From: Thermoactinomyces daqus
Lineage (GTDB): Bacteria > Bacillota > Bacilli > Thermoactinomycetales > Thermoactinomycetaceae
Length of the DNA stretch: 64,000 bases
Assembly: GCF_000763315.1 (NCBI RefSeq)
Contig: NZ_JPST01000022.1
Coordinates: 18,520 to 82,519 of the forward strand
Direction of reading: 5' to 3'
The notes beneath the pieces were generated by a model that had not been told where the DNA came from, searched no databases, and saw only the letters and a list, made by a program, of their open reading frames with translations. The position numbers and the translations under genes were made by a program. The first letter of the stretch is position 1. Each line of letters opens with the position of its first letter. Of this stretch, positions 26,179 to 35,303 are shown piece by piece.

Positions 26179-28675
26179 GGATCGTCACCGTCCCGCTGCT
26201 TCCGTCAACGGTGACCGTATCGCCGTCTTTCAGCTTTGAGGTCGCGTTCCGGGTACCGACGACAGCAGGCAGGTTGTATTCACGGGCAATGATTCCCGAA
26301 TGGGAGAGGATGCCCCCTGCATCGGTGACAACAGCCGCCGCCACCGTAAAGAGGATGGTCCATGTCGGCGTTGTCGTTTTGCAGACAAGGATTTCCCCTT
26401 TTTTCAGTCTGCCAAACTCTGCTTCACTGCGGATCACCCTCACCTTGCCGGTAAAAGTGCCCGGAGATGCGGCAAACCCTTTGAGTTCCCGGTCTTCATC
26501 TTTTTCTTCCACATTGCGCAAACCATGGACTTGGGCAATTTGCGGATTGGACAACAATTCAGGCGAAGGTTTGCCGAAATGGGTCGGAATGATCCGATTT
26601 TGGTTCCTTGCAAATTCCGCTTTGCGCTCTGCAATCAATCCGGAAGAATCCTGCGGTTTTTCCATTAATTTCAGCAATTCATCATAGTAGAGGAAGAAAA
26701 TATCTTCTTTTTCGTTTATCACTCCGTGCCTGGTGAGGGTATTGCCCACGTTCAGCAGGAACAGGCGTGATTTGGCGGAGAGCATGGCATCGATGTAAAA
26801 GTGGTGGTCATCGCGGATCGTCGCCGCGTCCAGCGCCCATTGGTAGACCTCCATAAACCGGCTTTTCAGCTCGCTCTCCGGCAAAGAGTCGAGAAATGCT
26901 TCGTATTTTTGAGTGCGTGACTTCACGATCCGGGCATGCTCATCTGCAAAATGATATCCGTTTTGCAAATAGGTTTGAATACGGCTCAGTGGGAGTGACA
27001 GGTCTTCAATCCAGGTTTTCCCCAGGAATTCATGGGTATTGTCTTTGCGGTATCCGTATGTTTCCAGCATCCGTTGCAGTTCGCGCAAAAAGCGTTGGCC
27101 GGCATCGCTTCTGGCGAGTCGTTCCGTAACCCGGTCTGCTGTCTCTTCCTGCAAAGCTACCAACACTTCTGGATCCTGTTTTGCCTGCTCTGCCAGTTTC
27201 CAAAGCTCCCGGTCGGTTTCCAGCGATTTGTTCATGACACCAACCAGTAATTCTTGAAGGAAAATGGGATCCTTTTTCCCGGTCAATTGTTGATAAAGGT
27301 TCTCCAACATCCTGTTTACAGCTGAGGGTGGTGCGACCACTTCAAAGTGCACTTCCCAGGCTTTTTGGTAAAAGCGGAACAGATCGGCCACTTTTTCCCG
27401 TGCTTCATCCAGTTCCAGCTCTCTGTGGCTGTCCTGATCCAATTGACGGTAAATCGGCATCAGTACCTGATTGACCCGGTCAGCCAGATACTGTTTGACA
27501 TTGGGGAGCAACGGACGGACGATTTCCTGATGTTGAGCCAAACGTTCTTTTATGTTGCCGCGGAACGGTTCAATCGACATGTAGATGTGACTCAGATGCG
27601 ATTTGATGCGGCTTTTGCCGACCGGAAACTTAAACTTGCTAAAGCCGGCATGAAATCCGTGGACAAAGGCGGGAACCATGAAAGAAGTGAAAAGCGGGCT
27701 TTTTGGGCCATCAAAGTGGGTTTCATCATAAAACCAGAACTGATCTTTTTTGTCCTCTTCGTTCAGCAGAATCGACCATTGGAAATCGGAGATGGCCGTG
27801 GTGATCGGCCGGGCCTGGAGCAGGTAAATCTTGCCCTGTTCGATGCCAAATTCCAAATCGACCGGGTGCTGATAAATTTCTTCCACCCTCCGGGCGATGT
27901 CAGCCAGTGACCGTACTTGGGCATCGGTCAGGCAAAACTGCTGCCGTTCCGTTTCCGTTGTCTCCACCGTCCGGGTTCCTGAGGGGCCGGCGAGAATTTT
28001 CACTTCTTTCAACCCCGGCTCTTTTTTCAGGTTGCCGCTTTTTTTATCGATCACGAACTGATCGGGGGTCGCCATTCCGGACACGATCGCCTCACCCAGA
28101 CCGTAGCTGGCGTTGATCACCACTTCATGCGGATTCTTGCTGATGGGATTGGCTGTGAAGATGACACCGGAGACATCAGAATACACCAGACCCTGTACCA
28201 CGACGCCCATCGCCAGATCGGAGAGGGAGATGTTCATTTTCTTCAGATAGGAAAGAACCTGTTCTGAAAACATGGATGCCCAGCAATGCCGCAATTTGTT
28301 CAGTAGGTCTTCAAATGCCGTTACATTGAGAAAGGTTTCGTACTGTCCGGCAAATGAGGCATCTTCCAGATCCTCTGCCGCGGAAGAGGAACGCACGGCC
28401 ACTGCGGCAAACGATTTCCGCAAATGCTCAAACCGGGCTTTGATCTCCTCTTTTACTTCATCGGGAATCACGGCTGTCGTCAGCTTCTCTGACAGACCCT
28501 GCGCATCATCCAGGCTGATTCGGTTGGCGGCGAGCGTACGCGAAAGTGCCTCTGCAGTGACCACGAAACCATCGGGAACCGGCAACTGGTGGTTTGCCAG
28601 GATGGACAGGTTTTTCGCTTTTGCCCCTGTTGCGCCCTCATATTGGAGTGCAGTTTCAAACGGGATGGTGAACAT
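26171..28675 (-). CDS. Rifampicin phosphotransferase-like / PEP synthase-like protein
   Basis: About 834 residues. An N-terminal PEP-synthase-type ATP-grasp domain (GAKAKNLSIL, AVRSSSAAEDLEDASFAGQ, LLQARP near residue 290) comes first, then a long helical middle domain, then a C-terminal swivelling domain with TDAGGILSHSGIIARE that holds the phospho-accepting His. This order matches rifampicin phosphotransferases, which inactivate rifamycins by ATP-dependent phosphorylation. True PEP synthases carry a TIM-barrel PEP domain after the swivel, which is absent. ATG 28675 is 8 bp after AGGGGAG. It is co-transcribed with a TetR repressor and an MFS exporter. The exact substrate is unproven. Confidence 0.85.
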   Translation of the reverse strand: MFTIPFETALQYEGATGAKAKNLSILANHQLPVPDGFVVTAEALSRTLAANRISLDDAQGLSEKLTTAVIPDEVKEEIKARFEHLRKSFAAVAVRSSSAAEDLEDASFAGQYETFLNVTAFEDLLNKLRHCWASMFSEQVLSYLKKMNISLSDLAMGVVVQGLVYSDVSGVIFTANPISKNPHEVVINASYGLGEAIVSGMATPDQFVIDKKSGNLKKEPGLKEVKILAGPSGTRTVETTETERQQFCLTDAQVRSLADIARRVEEIYQHPVDLEFGIEQGKIYLLQARPITTAISDFQWSILLNEEDKKDQFWFYDETHFDGPKSPLFTSFMVPAFVHGFHAGFSKFKFPVGKSRIKSHLSHIYMSIEPFRGNIKERLAQHQEIVRPLLPNVKQYLADRVNQVLMPIYRQLDQDSHRELELDEAREKVADLFRFYQKAWEVHFEVVAPPSAVNRMLENLYQQLTGKKDPIFLQELLVGVMNKSLETDRELWKLAEQAKQDPEVLVALQEETADRVTERLARSDAGQRFLRELQRMLETYGYRKDNTHEFLGKTWIEDLSLPLSRIQTYLQNGYHFADEHARIVKSRTQKYEAFLDSLPESELKSRFMEVYQWALDAATIRDDHHFYIDAMLSAKSRLFLLNVGNTLTRHGVINEKEDIFFLYYDELLKLMEKPQDSSGLIAERKAEFARNQNRIIPTHFGKPSPELLSNPQIAQVHGLRNVEEKDEDRELKGFAASPGTFTGKVRVIRSEAEFGRLKKGEILVCKTTTPTWTILFTVAAAVVTDAGGILSHSGIIAREYNLPAVVGTRNATSKLKDGDTVTVDGSSGTVTIHD

Positions 28676-28720
28676 CAACACATCTCCCCTTTTTTCTCTC
28701 TGTGGTTTACGTTCAGGTCC

Positions 28721-29305
28721 CTAAGCTTTCAGGCCACGGGCGAAAATGCGCACGGCCTGCAAGATGAACTCACTTTCATCCAGTTGGCTGAGTAGATCAT
28801 TGATTCCCAAAACAGCGTTCAAATTCATATAGAGAAACCCGACCGCGGGCACTTCCGGGTTGACGTCGATCATTTGTCCGCGCGCTTGCATTTCCCGGAA
28901 ATATTCAACGAGATGATTTTTCAGGCTAACGGGGTTTTTATACATCACTTTTTCCTTGAGATGGGGAAAATGTTTGCTTTCTTTGTACAAGACGGTAAAT
29001 GCCTTTTTGTTTTGCCTGATGAGTGACTGGTACAGTTGTGCGATCAGAAGAAGATCGGCTTCGAGATTCCAGGAGATCTGTTTCTCCACCGTTTGCCAAA
29101 GGGGCACGATAATGGAAAAGCGCTCAACGGCCGCCTCCAAGAGGTTCATTTTGGAGCCGAAATGACGGAACAATGTCATTTCACTGACATTTGCTGCCTT
29201 GGCAATTTCTTTGGTGGTGACCGCTTGATAGTCTTTTTCCGCCATCAGCTCAATGGCCGCTGTCAGGATTTTCTCTTCCGTCGTCGTCATCGGTGTTTGT
29301 AACAT
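28721..29305 (-). CDS. TetR family repressor of the phosphotransferase/MFS operon
   Basis: About 194 residues with an N-terminal TetR helix-turn-helix (AVTTKEIAKAANVSEMTLFR, FGSKMNLLE) and an all-helical ligand domain. It is the first gene of the operon, and a perfect palindrome lies directly upstream, so autorepression is likely. The start is ambiguous: ATG 29305 touches AAGGAGG, ATG 29290 lies 15 bp after it, and a GTG at 29338 falls inside the operator. Confidence 0.86.
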   Translation of the reverse strand: MLQTPMTTTEEKILTAAIELMAEKDYQAVTTKEIAKAANVSEMTLFRHFGSKMNLLEAAVERFSIIVPLWQTVEKQISWNLEADLLLIAQLYQSLIRQNKKAFTVLYKESKHFPHLKEKVMYKNPVSLKNHLVEYFREMQARGQMIDVNPEVPAVGFLYMNLNAVLGINDLLSQLDESEFILQAVRIFARGLKA

Positions 29306-29326
29306 CCTCCTTGACAAAGCCTGGAT

Positions 29327-29342
29327 GTTAGTGAGCACTAAC
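29327..29342 (-). promoter_or_regulatory. TetR operator palindrome
   Basis: GTTAGTGAGCACTAAC is a perfect 7-2-7 palindrome located just downstream of the -10 of the minus-strand promoter and before the tetR start, the usual place for an autoregulatory TetR operator. Confidence 0.75.
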
Positions 29343-29352
29343 TAACAAATTA

Positions 29353-29382
29353 ATTATATAACTTTATTTAACTTTATGTCAA
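29353..29382 (-). promoter_or_regulatory. Sigma-A promoter of the tetR operon
   Basis: On the minus strand TTGACA (29382-29377) and TATAAT (29358-29353) are perfect consensus hexamers with an 18-bp spacer. The operator begins about 11 bp downstream. The gene-free stretch 29343-29661 otherwise shows only AT-rich DNA before the ABC transporter. Confidence 0.78.
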
Positions 29383-29661
29383 TATTTAGTTAATAAATGA
29401 TTGATTTTTTGTGAATAACACATAAGAGTATTGATGAGTTGCGATCGGAGAACGCACGACCCGATATGGGGGGGAGACCGGGAAAAATGATTTCATCCGG
29501 TTACACATTAAAAATGAAGAACAGGACAAAATATTTTAATCTGAAATATTAGTCTATTCAAACGGTCTTTTCATTGCTATACTACAAATAGCAGATGGTT
29601 TCTTAATTTTATTTAGTTTCAGTATGTTAATACAACTCTGGATCCAGAGGGGGGCTTGGGC

Positions 29662-30957
29662 TTGAAATTAAATGGTCGCGCCTTGTTCTCTTGTCTGATG
29701 GCAGGCATGTTGCTCGTTCTCATGACGGGATGCAGTTCCGATTCGGCTTCTTCGGGATCCAATGCCGCCAATAAAAATCAGGTGGAAATCTTCAGTTGGT
29801 GGACAGGAGCCGGTGAAGAAGACGGTTTGAAGGCACTGATCGCCCTTTTCAAAAAGAAGAATCCCGAAATTGAGGTCATTAATGCCGCGGTCGCCGGCGG
29901 GGCGGGAACCAATGCCAAAACCGTGCTGGCGACGCGGATGCAGGGAAACGACCCGCCAGATACTTTCCAGGTTCACGGCGGTGCTGAGCTGAACGACAGC
30001 TGGGTGGCAGCGGACAAAATGGAACCGCTTAACGATTTTTATGCAGAGCAAGGTTGGAAGGACAAATTCCCCAAGGCGTTGATTGATCTGGTGAGCAAAG
30101 ACGGAAAGATTTATTCGGTTCCGGTCGATATTCACCGGGGAAATGTCCTCTGGTACAACAAGAAGATCTTTGACCAATACGGTCTGAAACCGCCGGCGAC
30201 GTTTGATGAGTTCTTCAAGGTGGCGGATACGCTGAAATCCAAGGGAGTGACTCCGCTTTCTCTCGGGGATAAGGAACCGTGGACAGCAACGCAGCTTTTT
30301 GAAAATATTCTGCTGGGGAAACTGGGGCCTGACGATTACGACAAGTTGTGGAAAGGGCAGGTATCTTTTGATGACCCGCGTGTAAAAGATTCCCTCGTTA
30401 CCTTTAAAAAGATGCTTTCGTATACCAATCAGGATCATGCGGCCAGAAACTGGCAGGATGCCACGCAATTGGTGGGCAAAGGCGAAGCAGCGATGAATGT
30501 GATGGGGGATTGGGCCAAAGGCTACCTGACGAATGACCTGAAATTGAAGCCAAACCAGGATTTCGCCTGGGCTCCGTTCCCGGGTACGGATAAAACGTTC
30601 GTCGTTATAACGGACACGTTTGGATTGCCCAAAGGGATCAAACATCCCGAGGCGACAAGGAAATTTTTGGCCGTGCTGGGTTCGGTTGAAGGGCAGGATG
30701 CCTTTAATCCGCTGAAAGGATCGATTCCCGCCCGGCTGGATGCGGACCCGGGCAAGTATGATGTCTACGGAAAACAAACAATGCAGGATTTTCGCTCGTC
30801 CACTCTGGTTCCGAGTCTCGCCCACGGTTCGGCCGCTCCGGAAGGCTTTGTGACGCAGTTTAACCAAATCATCAATACATTTGTCACCCAAGGGAATGTC
30901 GATCAGGCGATCCAGATGATGAAACAAGATGCAACGGCAAATCTGGCGACAAAATAA
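29662..30957 (+). CDS. Sugar ABC transporter substrate-binding lipoprotein
   Basis: About 431 residues with a lipoprotein signal peptide (lipobox LMTGC) and family-1 sugar-binding features: VEIFSWWTGAGEEDGLKALI, PPDTFQVHGGAEL, VPVDIHRGNVLWYNKKIFD, MNVMGDWAKGY. The nearest memory is glucose/mannose-binding proteins of thermophiles. TTG 29662 is 7 bp after AGAGGGGGG; a TTG six bases upstream touches that site. Two permease genes follow, but no ATPase. Confidence 0.88.
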   Translation: MKLNGRALFSCLMAGMLLVLMTGCSSDSASSGSNAANKNQVEIFSWWTGAGEEDGLKALIALFKKKNPEIEVINAAVAGGAGTNAKTVLATRMQGNDPPDTFQVHGGAELNDSWVAADKMEPLNDFYAEQGWKDKFPKALIDLVSKDGKIYSVPVDIHRGNVLWYNKKIFDQYGLKPPATFDEFFKVADTLKSKGVTPLSLGDKEPWTATQLFENILLGKLGPDDYDKLWKGQVSFDDPRVKDSLVTFKKMLSYTNQDHAARNWQDATQLVGKGEAAMNVMGDWAKGYLTNDLKLKPNQDFAWAPFPGTDKTFVVITDTFGLPKGIKHPEATRKFLAVLGSVEGQDAFNPLKGSIPARLDADPGKYDVYGKQTMQDFRSSTLVPSLAHGSAAPEGFVTQFNQIINTFVTQGNVDQAIQMMKQDATANLATK

Positions 30958-31019
30958 CAAGATCGTTTCAGGTGGCAGTTGGTTCTGCCGCCTGATCTTT
31001 TTCAAAGGAGGCGATCGCT

Positions 31020-31973
31020 TTGGCCGAAGCACAAACGGTTTCGACAGTGAAGAAAGGGCGGCACAGGGAGAAATGGATTTCCTTTTTGTTTGTGCTCCCT
31101 TCGCTGATCGCGATTTTTGTCTTTGTCTATGGATTTATCGCGTGGACCGGTTATATTTCCCTTACGAAATGGAATACGTTCCTCAAGGATCTCAGTTTTG
31201 CCGGCTTAGCCAATTACCGCTTTCTGTTTGCCGATTTTCGCTTTCAGTCTGATCTGCGGAATACGGTTGTGTTTACCCTTCTGTTTATGGCCGTCTGCAT
31301 TTGCCTGGGCCTGTTTTTGGCGGTATTGCTTGATCGCAAGCGAAAAGGGGAAACCCTGTTTCGCAATATCTTTCTGTTTCCGATGGCCTTGTCTTTTATC
31401 GTGACAGGGGTTGTATGGCAATGGATTTTCAACCCCAGCACCGGCATCAACCTGATTTTGAAACAGTTGGGCGTCGATGATCCGCCGCTTTGGTACGTGC
31501 AGACAAAAGTGATCCCCGATCTGCATCTCGGCCAGCTTCACGTCGGTCTGCCCCTGGCGCTGATCGCAGTCATTATTGCGGCGGCCTGGCAATTGTCCGG
31601 GTTTACCATGGCGATGTTTTTATCTGGATTGCGCTCGATTTCTGATGAACTGAAAGAGGCTGCGCGAGTGGACGGAGCAACGGAATGGCAGGTTTTCCGC
31701 TATATCCTGTTACCGGCTTTAAAACCAATCACTTTCAGTGCCATCATTATTCTGGGGCACATATCCCTGAAAATTTTCGATCTGGTTTATGCCATGACGG
31801 GACCTGGTGCCGCCTTTGTCACTGACATGCCCGGGCTATATATGGTGGAGACGACATTCAAAGGAAGTCATTATGCGCAAGGAGCGGCGATCGCCGTAAT
31901 CATGCTGGTTCTCGTTTCCCTTCTGATTATTCCCTATCTGGTTCTTACCTTTCGGAAGGAGGAGAGCTTGTGA
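31020..31973 (+). CDS. Sugar ABC transporter permease 1
   Basis: A 317-residue MalF-type permease with a basic N-terminus, about six hydrophobic helices and the EAA loop LKEAARVDGATEWQVFRYIL. The TTG start has AAAGGAGG upstream. Its stop overlaps the start of the second permease (GTGA). Confidence 0.9.
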   Translation: MAEAQTVSTVKKGRHREKWISFLFVLPSLIAIFVFVYGFIAWTGYISLTKWNTFLKDLSFAGLANYRFLFADFRFQSDLRNTVVFTLLFMAVCICLGLFLAVLLDRKRKGETLFRNIFLFPMALSFIVTGVVWQWIFNPSTGINLILKQLGVDDPPLWYVQTKVIPDLHLGQLHVGLPLALIAVIIAAAWQLSGFTMAMFLSGLRSISDELKEAARVDGATEWQVFRYILLPALKPITFSAIIILGHISLKIFDLVYAMTGPGAAFVTDMPGLYMVETTFKGSHYAQGAAIAVIMLVLVSLLIIPYLVLTFRKEESL

Positions 31974-32791
31974 TCCGAAACCGCATCGCCCCATTTTTCA
32001 GCAACGGTATTCTCATTTTGCTCTCAGTCTTTTTTCTGCTGCCTGTCTATGTGATGGTGACGACCAGTCTCAAGCCGGTCAGTGAAGCGACGCTGGCTCA
32101 GATGTGGGAACTGCCCTCGAGAATCGACCTGACCAGTTACGGGATCGCGTTTGAAAAATTGGAGCCCCATTTGCTCAACACGCTTTACCTGGTCATTCCG
32201 GCCACGATCTTGTCGGCACTGCTCGGATCGCTCAACGGATATATCCTGTCCAAATGGCAGTTTACCGGTTCCAACACGCTGTTTGCGCTCATCTTGTTCG
32301 GAATGTTTATTCCTTATCAAAGCATTTTGATCCCCTTGATCCAATTTTTGCAGAAAATCCAGCTTTACAATACCATTCCGGGATTGATCCTTGTCCATGT
32401 CGTATACGGCATCCCCATCACGACGCTTATTTTTCGCAATTTCTATGCCAATATCCCAAGGGAGGTGGTCGAAGCGGCCCAACTTGACGGAAACGGCATT
32501 TGGGGCATTTACCGGCGGATCATTCTCCCGTTGTCCATTTCCGGATTCGTGGTTGTCGGCATCTGGCAATTTACGCAGATTTGGAACGAATTCCTGTTTG
32601 CGATCACCATCACCAACACTTCACAGCAGCCGATCATGGTGGCGTTGCAAAATCTTTCCGGAAGCCAGATCGTCCAGTGGAATATCCAGATGGCCGGGGC
32701 GCTGATGGCCGCGCTCCCGACGCTGCTCGTTTATATTTTTCTCGGCAAATACTTTATCCGCGGTTTGTTGGCCGGATCGCTCAAAGGGTAA
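31970..32791 (+). CDS. Sugar ABC transporter permease 2
   Basis: A 273-residue MalG-type permease ([17 protein letters not shown] loop [20 protein letters not shown]). The GTG start overlaps the previous stop. It is followed directly by a strong terminator, so the operon has no ATPase; a shared MsmX-type ATPase encoded elsewhere is expected in Bacillales. Confidence 0.9.
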   Translation: MIRNRIAPFFSNGILILLSVFFLLPVYVMVTTSLKPVSEATLAQMWELPSRIDLTSYGIAFEKLEPHLLNTLYLVIPATILSALLGSLNGYILSKWQFTGSNTLFALILFGMFIPYQSILIPLIQFLQKIQLYNTIPGLILVHVVYGIPITTLIFRNFYANIPREVVEAAQLDGNGIWGIYRRIILPLSISGFVVVGIWQFTQIWNEFLFAITITNTSQQPIMVALQNLSGSQIVQWNIQMAGALMAALPTLLVYIFLGKYFIRGLLAGSLKG

Positions 32792-32794
32792 AGA

Positions 32795-32832
32795 AAAGAC
32801 ACCGCTTGCTTCAGTCTGCGGTGTCTTTTTTT
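32795..32832 (+). terminator. Terminator of the sugar ABC operon
   Basis: AAAGACACCGC pairs with GCGGTGTCTTT and runs into seven T residues. Confidence 0.9.
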
Positions 32833-32876
32833 GTCGATCATCCCACATTTGTACAAAGCGATTTACAATATTTGTG

Positions 32877-32892
32877 ATGGAAACGGTTACAA
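32877..32892 (+). promoter_or_regulatory. Catabolite-responsive element (cre)
   Basis: ATGGAAACGGTTACAA fits the consensus WTGNAANCGNWWNCAW at every position. It overlaps the -35 of the promoter for the PTS regulator gene, so CcpA bound here should repress. Confidence 0.85.
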
Positions 32893-32916
32893 AAACGAAA
32901 ATTCTCTGTTTATACT
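32887..32916 (+). promoter_or_regulatory. Promoter of the PTS regulator operon
   Basis: TTACAA (32887-32892) and TATACT (32911-32916) are spaced 18 bp apart and end 22 bp before the start codon. The -35 is inside the cre site. Confidence 0.6.
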
Positions 32917-32938
32917 AAAGGAAAGAAGGGGATGGGTC

Positions 32939-35008
32939 ATGCTACTGGATGAACGCTGCCTGAAACTGCTTCAGGAGATCGTGACGAGACCGGACAGTTC
33001 ATGGAATCAATTGCAACAGAATCTTCGTCTGTCGCGCAGACAACTCGCTTATGCTCTGGACAAGATCAATGCCTGGCTGACCTGTGAAAAGCTGCCGGAA
33101 ATCGAATACCGACGCCGGGAGGGATTCGTGTTTCCACCGGTGTTGAAGGAAAAAGTGCAAAGCATGCTTTCACCGGTTCAGAGAGAAGAGTATGTTTGGT
33201 CAAGCAGGGAGAGAGCCCGGTTGATCCTGTTGTCGCTTCTCACCACCAAGGAAACTTGGTCGCTGATTCATGCCAGCAGTTTTCTGCAAGTGAGCCGCAA
33301 CACGGCTTTGTCCGATATCAAAGAAGCAAAACGGATCGCCGCTCAGGCGGGTGTCGATCTGATCTATTCAAGGATGGAGGGCTACCTTCTGACCGGACCG
33401 GAGTGGCAGCAGCGCAAACTGATGCGATGGCTGGTTTTACATGCATTGGAGCAAAAAAATGGAGAAGTTTTGCTGACAAAAGTGTTGGAGCAAGACCGGG
33501 AAGTTCCGTATTCCGGTGTGCGATCCTGTTTGGAGAGAGTGGAACGCGATCTGCAAGTTCGCTATACGGATGAGCATTTGCTGCAACTCACCTATGTGCT
33601 TCAGTTTTTGGGGAAGCGGCTGGAACGGAAATGCCTGATCTGCTGGGATGAGGCGGAATGGGAGGAAATTGCCCGGACTGAAGAATACCGGGTGAGCCGG
33701 CATCTTCTCGGTGAATTGGCACCGGACGGGCTGTCGGAAGAAGCCTTCCGAACCGAACAAGCCTATATCGCCCTCCAATTGCTCGTGACCAATGTTTTTT
33801 CCCAAAAGGAAAAACCGATGCAAGAGATCGCCGCAGCCATGGTCGGGGAATTTGAACGTATCGCATGTATCAGTCTGGCCGAGAAAGATCACCTGGCTTC
33901 GCTGATCGCGATGCATCTGTATTCGGCTTATTACCGGATCAAATACGATCTCGAAATGCAAAATCCCCTGCTTGATGTGATTTTGCGCGAAAACGAAGCA
34001 TTGCACTATTTGGTGAAAAAATGCGTGATTCCTTTTCAAAACCGGGTGGGCAAGCCCGTTCCCGAAGGAGAAATGGCTTATTTTACCATGCATTTTGGCG
34101 GATGGCTGAGGCGACAGGGGCTTGAACTGACCAGCAGGCCCAAAGCGGTGGTGGTGTGTCCCAACGGTATTGCTATTTCCAATTTGCTGACGCATGTGCT
34201 GCGTGAACTCTTTCCGGATATTCTGTTTCTCGATGTCCTGACTGTAAGGCAGTTTTTTTCCGGACGAATCAAGTGTGACATCGTTTTTTCCACCGTCTAT
34301 TTGCGAACTGATTGCAAGTTGTTTATTGTGAAACCGATTTTGAGCTGGGAAGAGAAGGCCCGGTTGCGTAGCGAAGTATCGAGAGAAATTTATGGCTTTC
34401 CTGCAAACCGGGAGCAATTGGTTAAGGTTATGGATGTGATAGAGCAGTATGCCGATATCCATGACCGGGCCGGTTTGTCCAAAGCGTTGGCCTCGCTTTT
34501 TGCGCCAAACCATTTCACTCCTCCATTTAAAAAGGAGAGTAAGAAACCGATGTTGAACGAGTTAATCACAGAACAGACCATTCAGTTGCGCACGCGGGCA
34601 GCTGATTGGAAAGAGGCGATCCGCCTGGCGGCTAAGCCTCTCATCGACAGCGGTTCGATTGAAGAGCGTTATGTGACAGCCATGATTGAGTCGATTAACC
34701 AGTTGGGGCCGTATGTGGTGCTTGCGCCCAAAGTGGCGATTCCGCACGCTCGTCCCGAACATGGGGTAAACCAGTTGTCGATGAGTTTTTTGCGGTTGAG
34801 AGAAGCGGTTCTTTTTCCGCAAAATAAAGCCGTTCATTTGATCTTTGTGCTGGCCGCTGCCGACAATGAATCGCATTTGCTGGCACTGGCCCAGCTGTCG
34901 GAGCTGCTGGCAAAAGAAGAGGAAATTGAACGCCTCATTCAGGCGGAGACGACGGAAGAAGTGATGAATATGATCAATCATTACTCAAAAGGGGATATGC
35001 AAAGATGA
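32939..35008 (+). CDS. PRD-containing PTS regulator with fused EIIA (MtlR/LicR type)
   Basis: 689 residues. In order: N-terminal helix-turn-helix segments (~1-170), two PTS-regulation domains (~190-410, with conserved His such as AMHLYSAYY), an EIIB-like segment (VVVCPNGIAISNLL, Cys kept), and a C-terminal EIIA of the mannitol/fructose type (~545-689) whose phospho-His is in KVAIPHARPE. Such proteins activate their own PTS operon according to phosphorylation state. Because no separate EIIA gene is nearby, this EIIA domain may also serve the transporter. The ATG is at 32939, and the stop overlaps the EIIB start (ATGA). Confidence 0.88.
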   Translation: MLLDERCLKLLQEIVTRPDSSWNQLQQNLRLSRRQLAYALDKINAWLTCEKLPEIEYRRREGFVFPPVLKEKVQSMLSPVQREEYVWSSRERARLILLSLLTTKETWSLIHASSFLQVSRNTALSDIKEAKRIAAQAGVDLIYSRMEGYLLTGPEWQQRKLMRWLVLHALEQKNGEVLLTKVLEQDREVPYSGVRSCLERVERDLQVRYTDEHLLQLTYVLQFLGKRLERKCLICWDEAEWEEIARTEEYRVSRHLLGELAPDGLSEEAFRTEQAYIALQLLVTNVFSQKEKPMQEIAAAMVGEFERIACISLAEKDHLASLIAMHLYSAYYRIKYDLEMQNPLLDVILRENEALHYLVKKCVIPFQNRVGKPVPEGEMAYFTMHFGGWLRRQGLELTSRPKAVVVCPNGIAISNLLTHVLRELFPDILFLDVLTVRQFFSGRIKCDIVFSTVYLRTDCKLFIVKPILSWEEKARLRSEVSREIYGFPANREQLVKVMDVIEQYADIHDRAGLSKALASLFAPNHFTPPFKKESKKPMLNELITEQTIQLRTRAADWKEAIRLAAKPLIDSGSIEERYVTAMIESINQLGPYVVLAPKVAIPHARPEHGVNQLSMSFLRLREAVLFPQNKAVHLIFVLAAADNESHLLALAQLSELLAKEEEIERLIQAETTEEVMNMINHYSKGDMQR

Positions 35009-35268
35009 GAATCTTGGTCGTATGCGGTAATGGACTTGGCAGCAGCTTTATTATGGAATTAAACGTGAAGAAGGCGTTGGGTGAACTGGGTAAGGAGGCG
35101 GAGGTGGAGCACACCGATTTGGCGACCGCCCGCACCGAAAAGGCGGATATCTATCTTGGGGCGCAGGACATCATCTCCCAGTTGGACGACGGCACGCGCA
35201 CGATTGTGGCGTTGGAAAATGTGATGAATCTCGAGGAGATCAAAGAGAAGCTCGCCTCGCACCTATGA
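35005..35268 (+). CDS. ulaB: PTS EIIB component (ascorbate/lactose-type fold)
   Basis: 87 residues with the phospho-Cys loop VVCGNGLGSSF near residue 8, typical of UlaB/SgaB. It passes phosphate from EIIA to the sugar carried by EIIC. The start overlaps the regulator stop, so it is co-translated with it. Confidence 0.87.
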   Translation: MRILVVCGNGLGSSFIMELNVKKALGELGKEAEVEHTDLATARTEKADIYLGAQDIISQLDDGTRTIVALENVMNLEEIKEKLASHL

Positions 35269-35303
35269 GTAGAGCTGTCCGATCCAAATAAAGGAAGTTG
35301 GGG

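Noticed and set aside
26171..28675. Phosphoenolpyruvate synthase
   Set aside because: The C-terminal PEP-binding TIM barrel is absent; the protein ends with the swivelling phospho-His domain as in rifampicin phosphotransferases.
29668..31032. A 454-codon minus-strand frame
   Set aside because: Antisense to the sugar-binding lipoprotein gene, which has a clear signal peptide and family motifs.
33437..34513. A 358-codon minus-strand frame
   Set aside because: Antisense to the PRD regulator; no recognisable domain.
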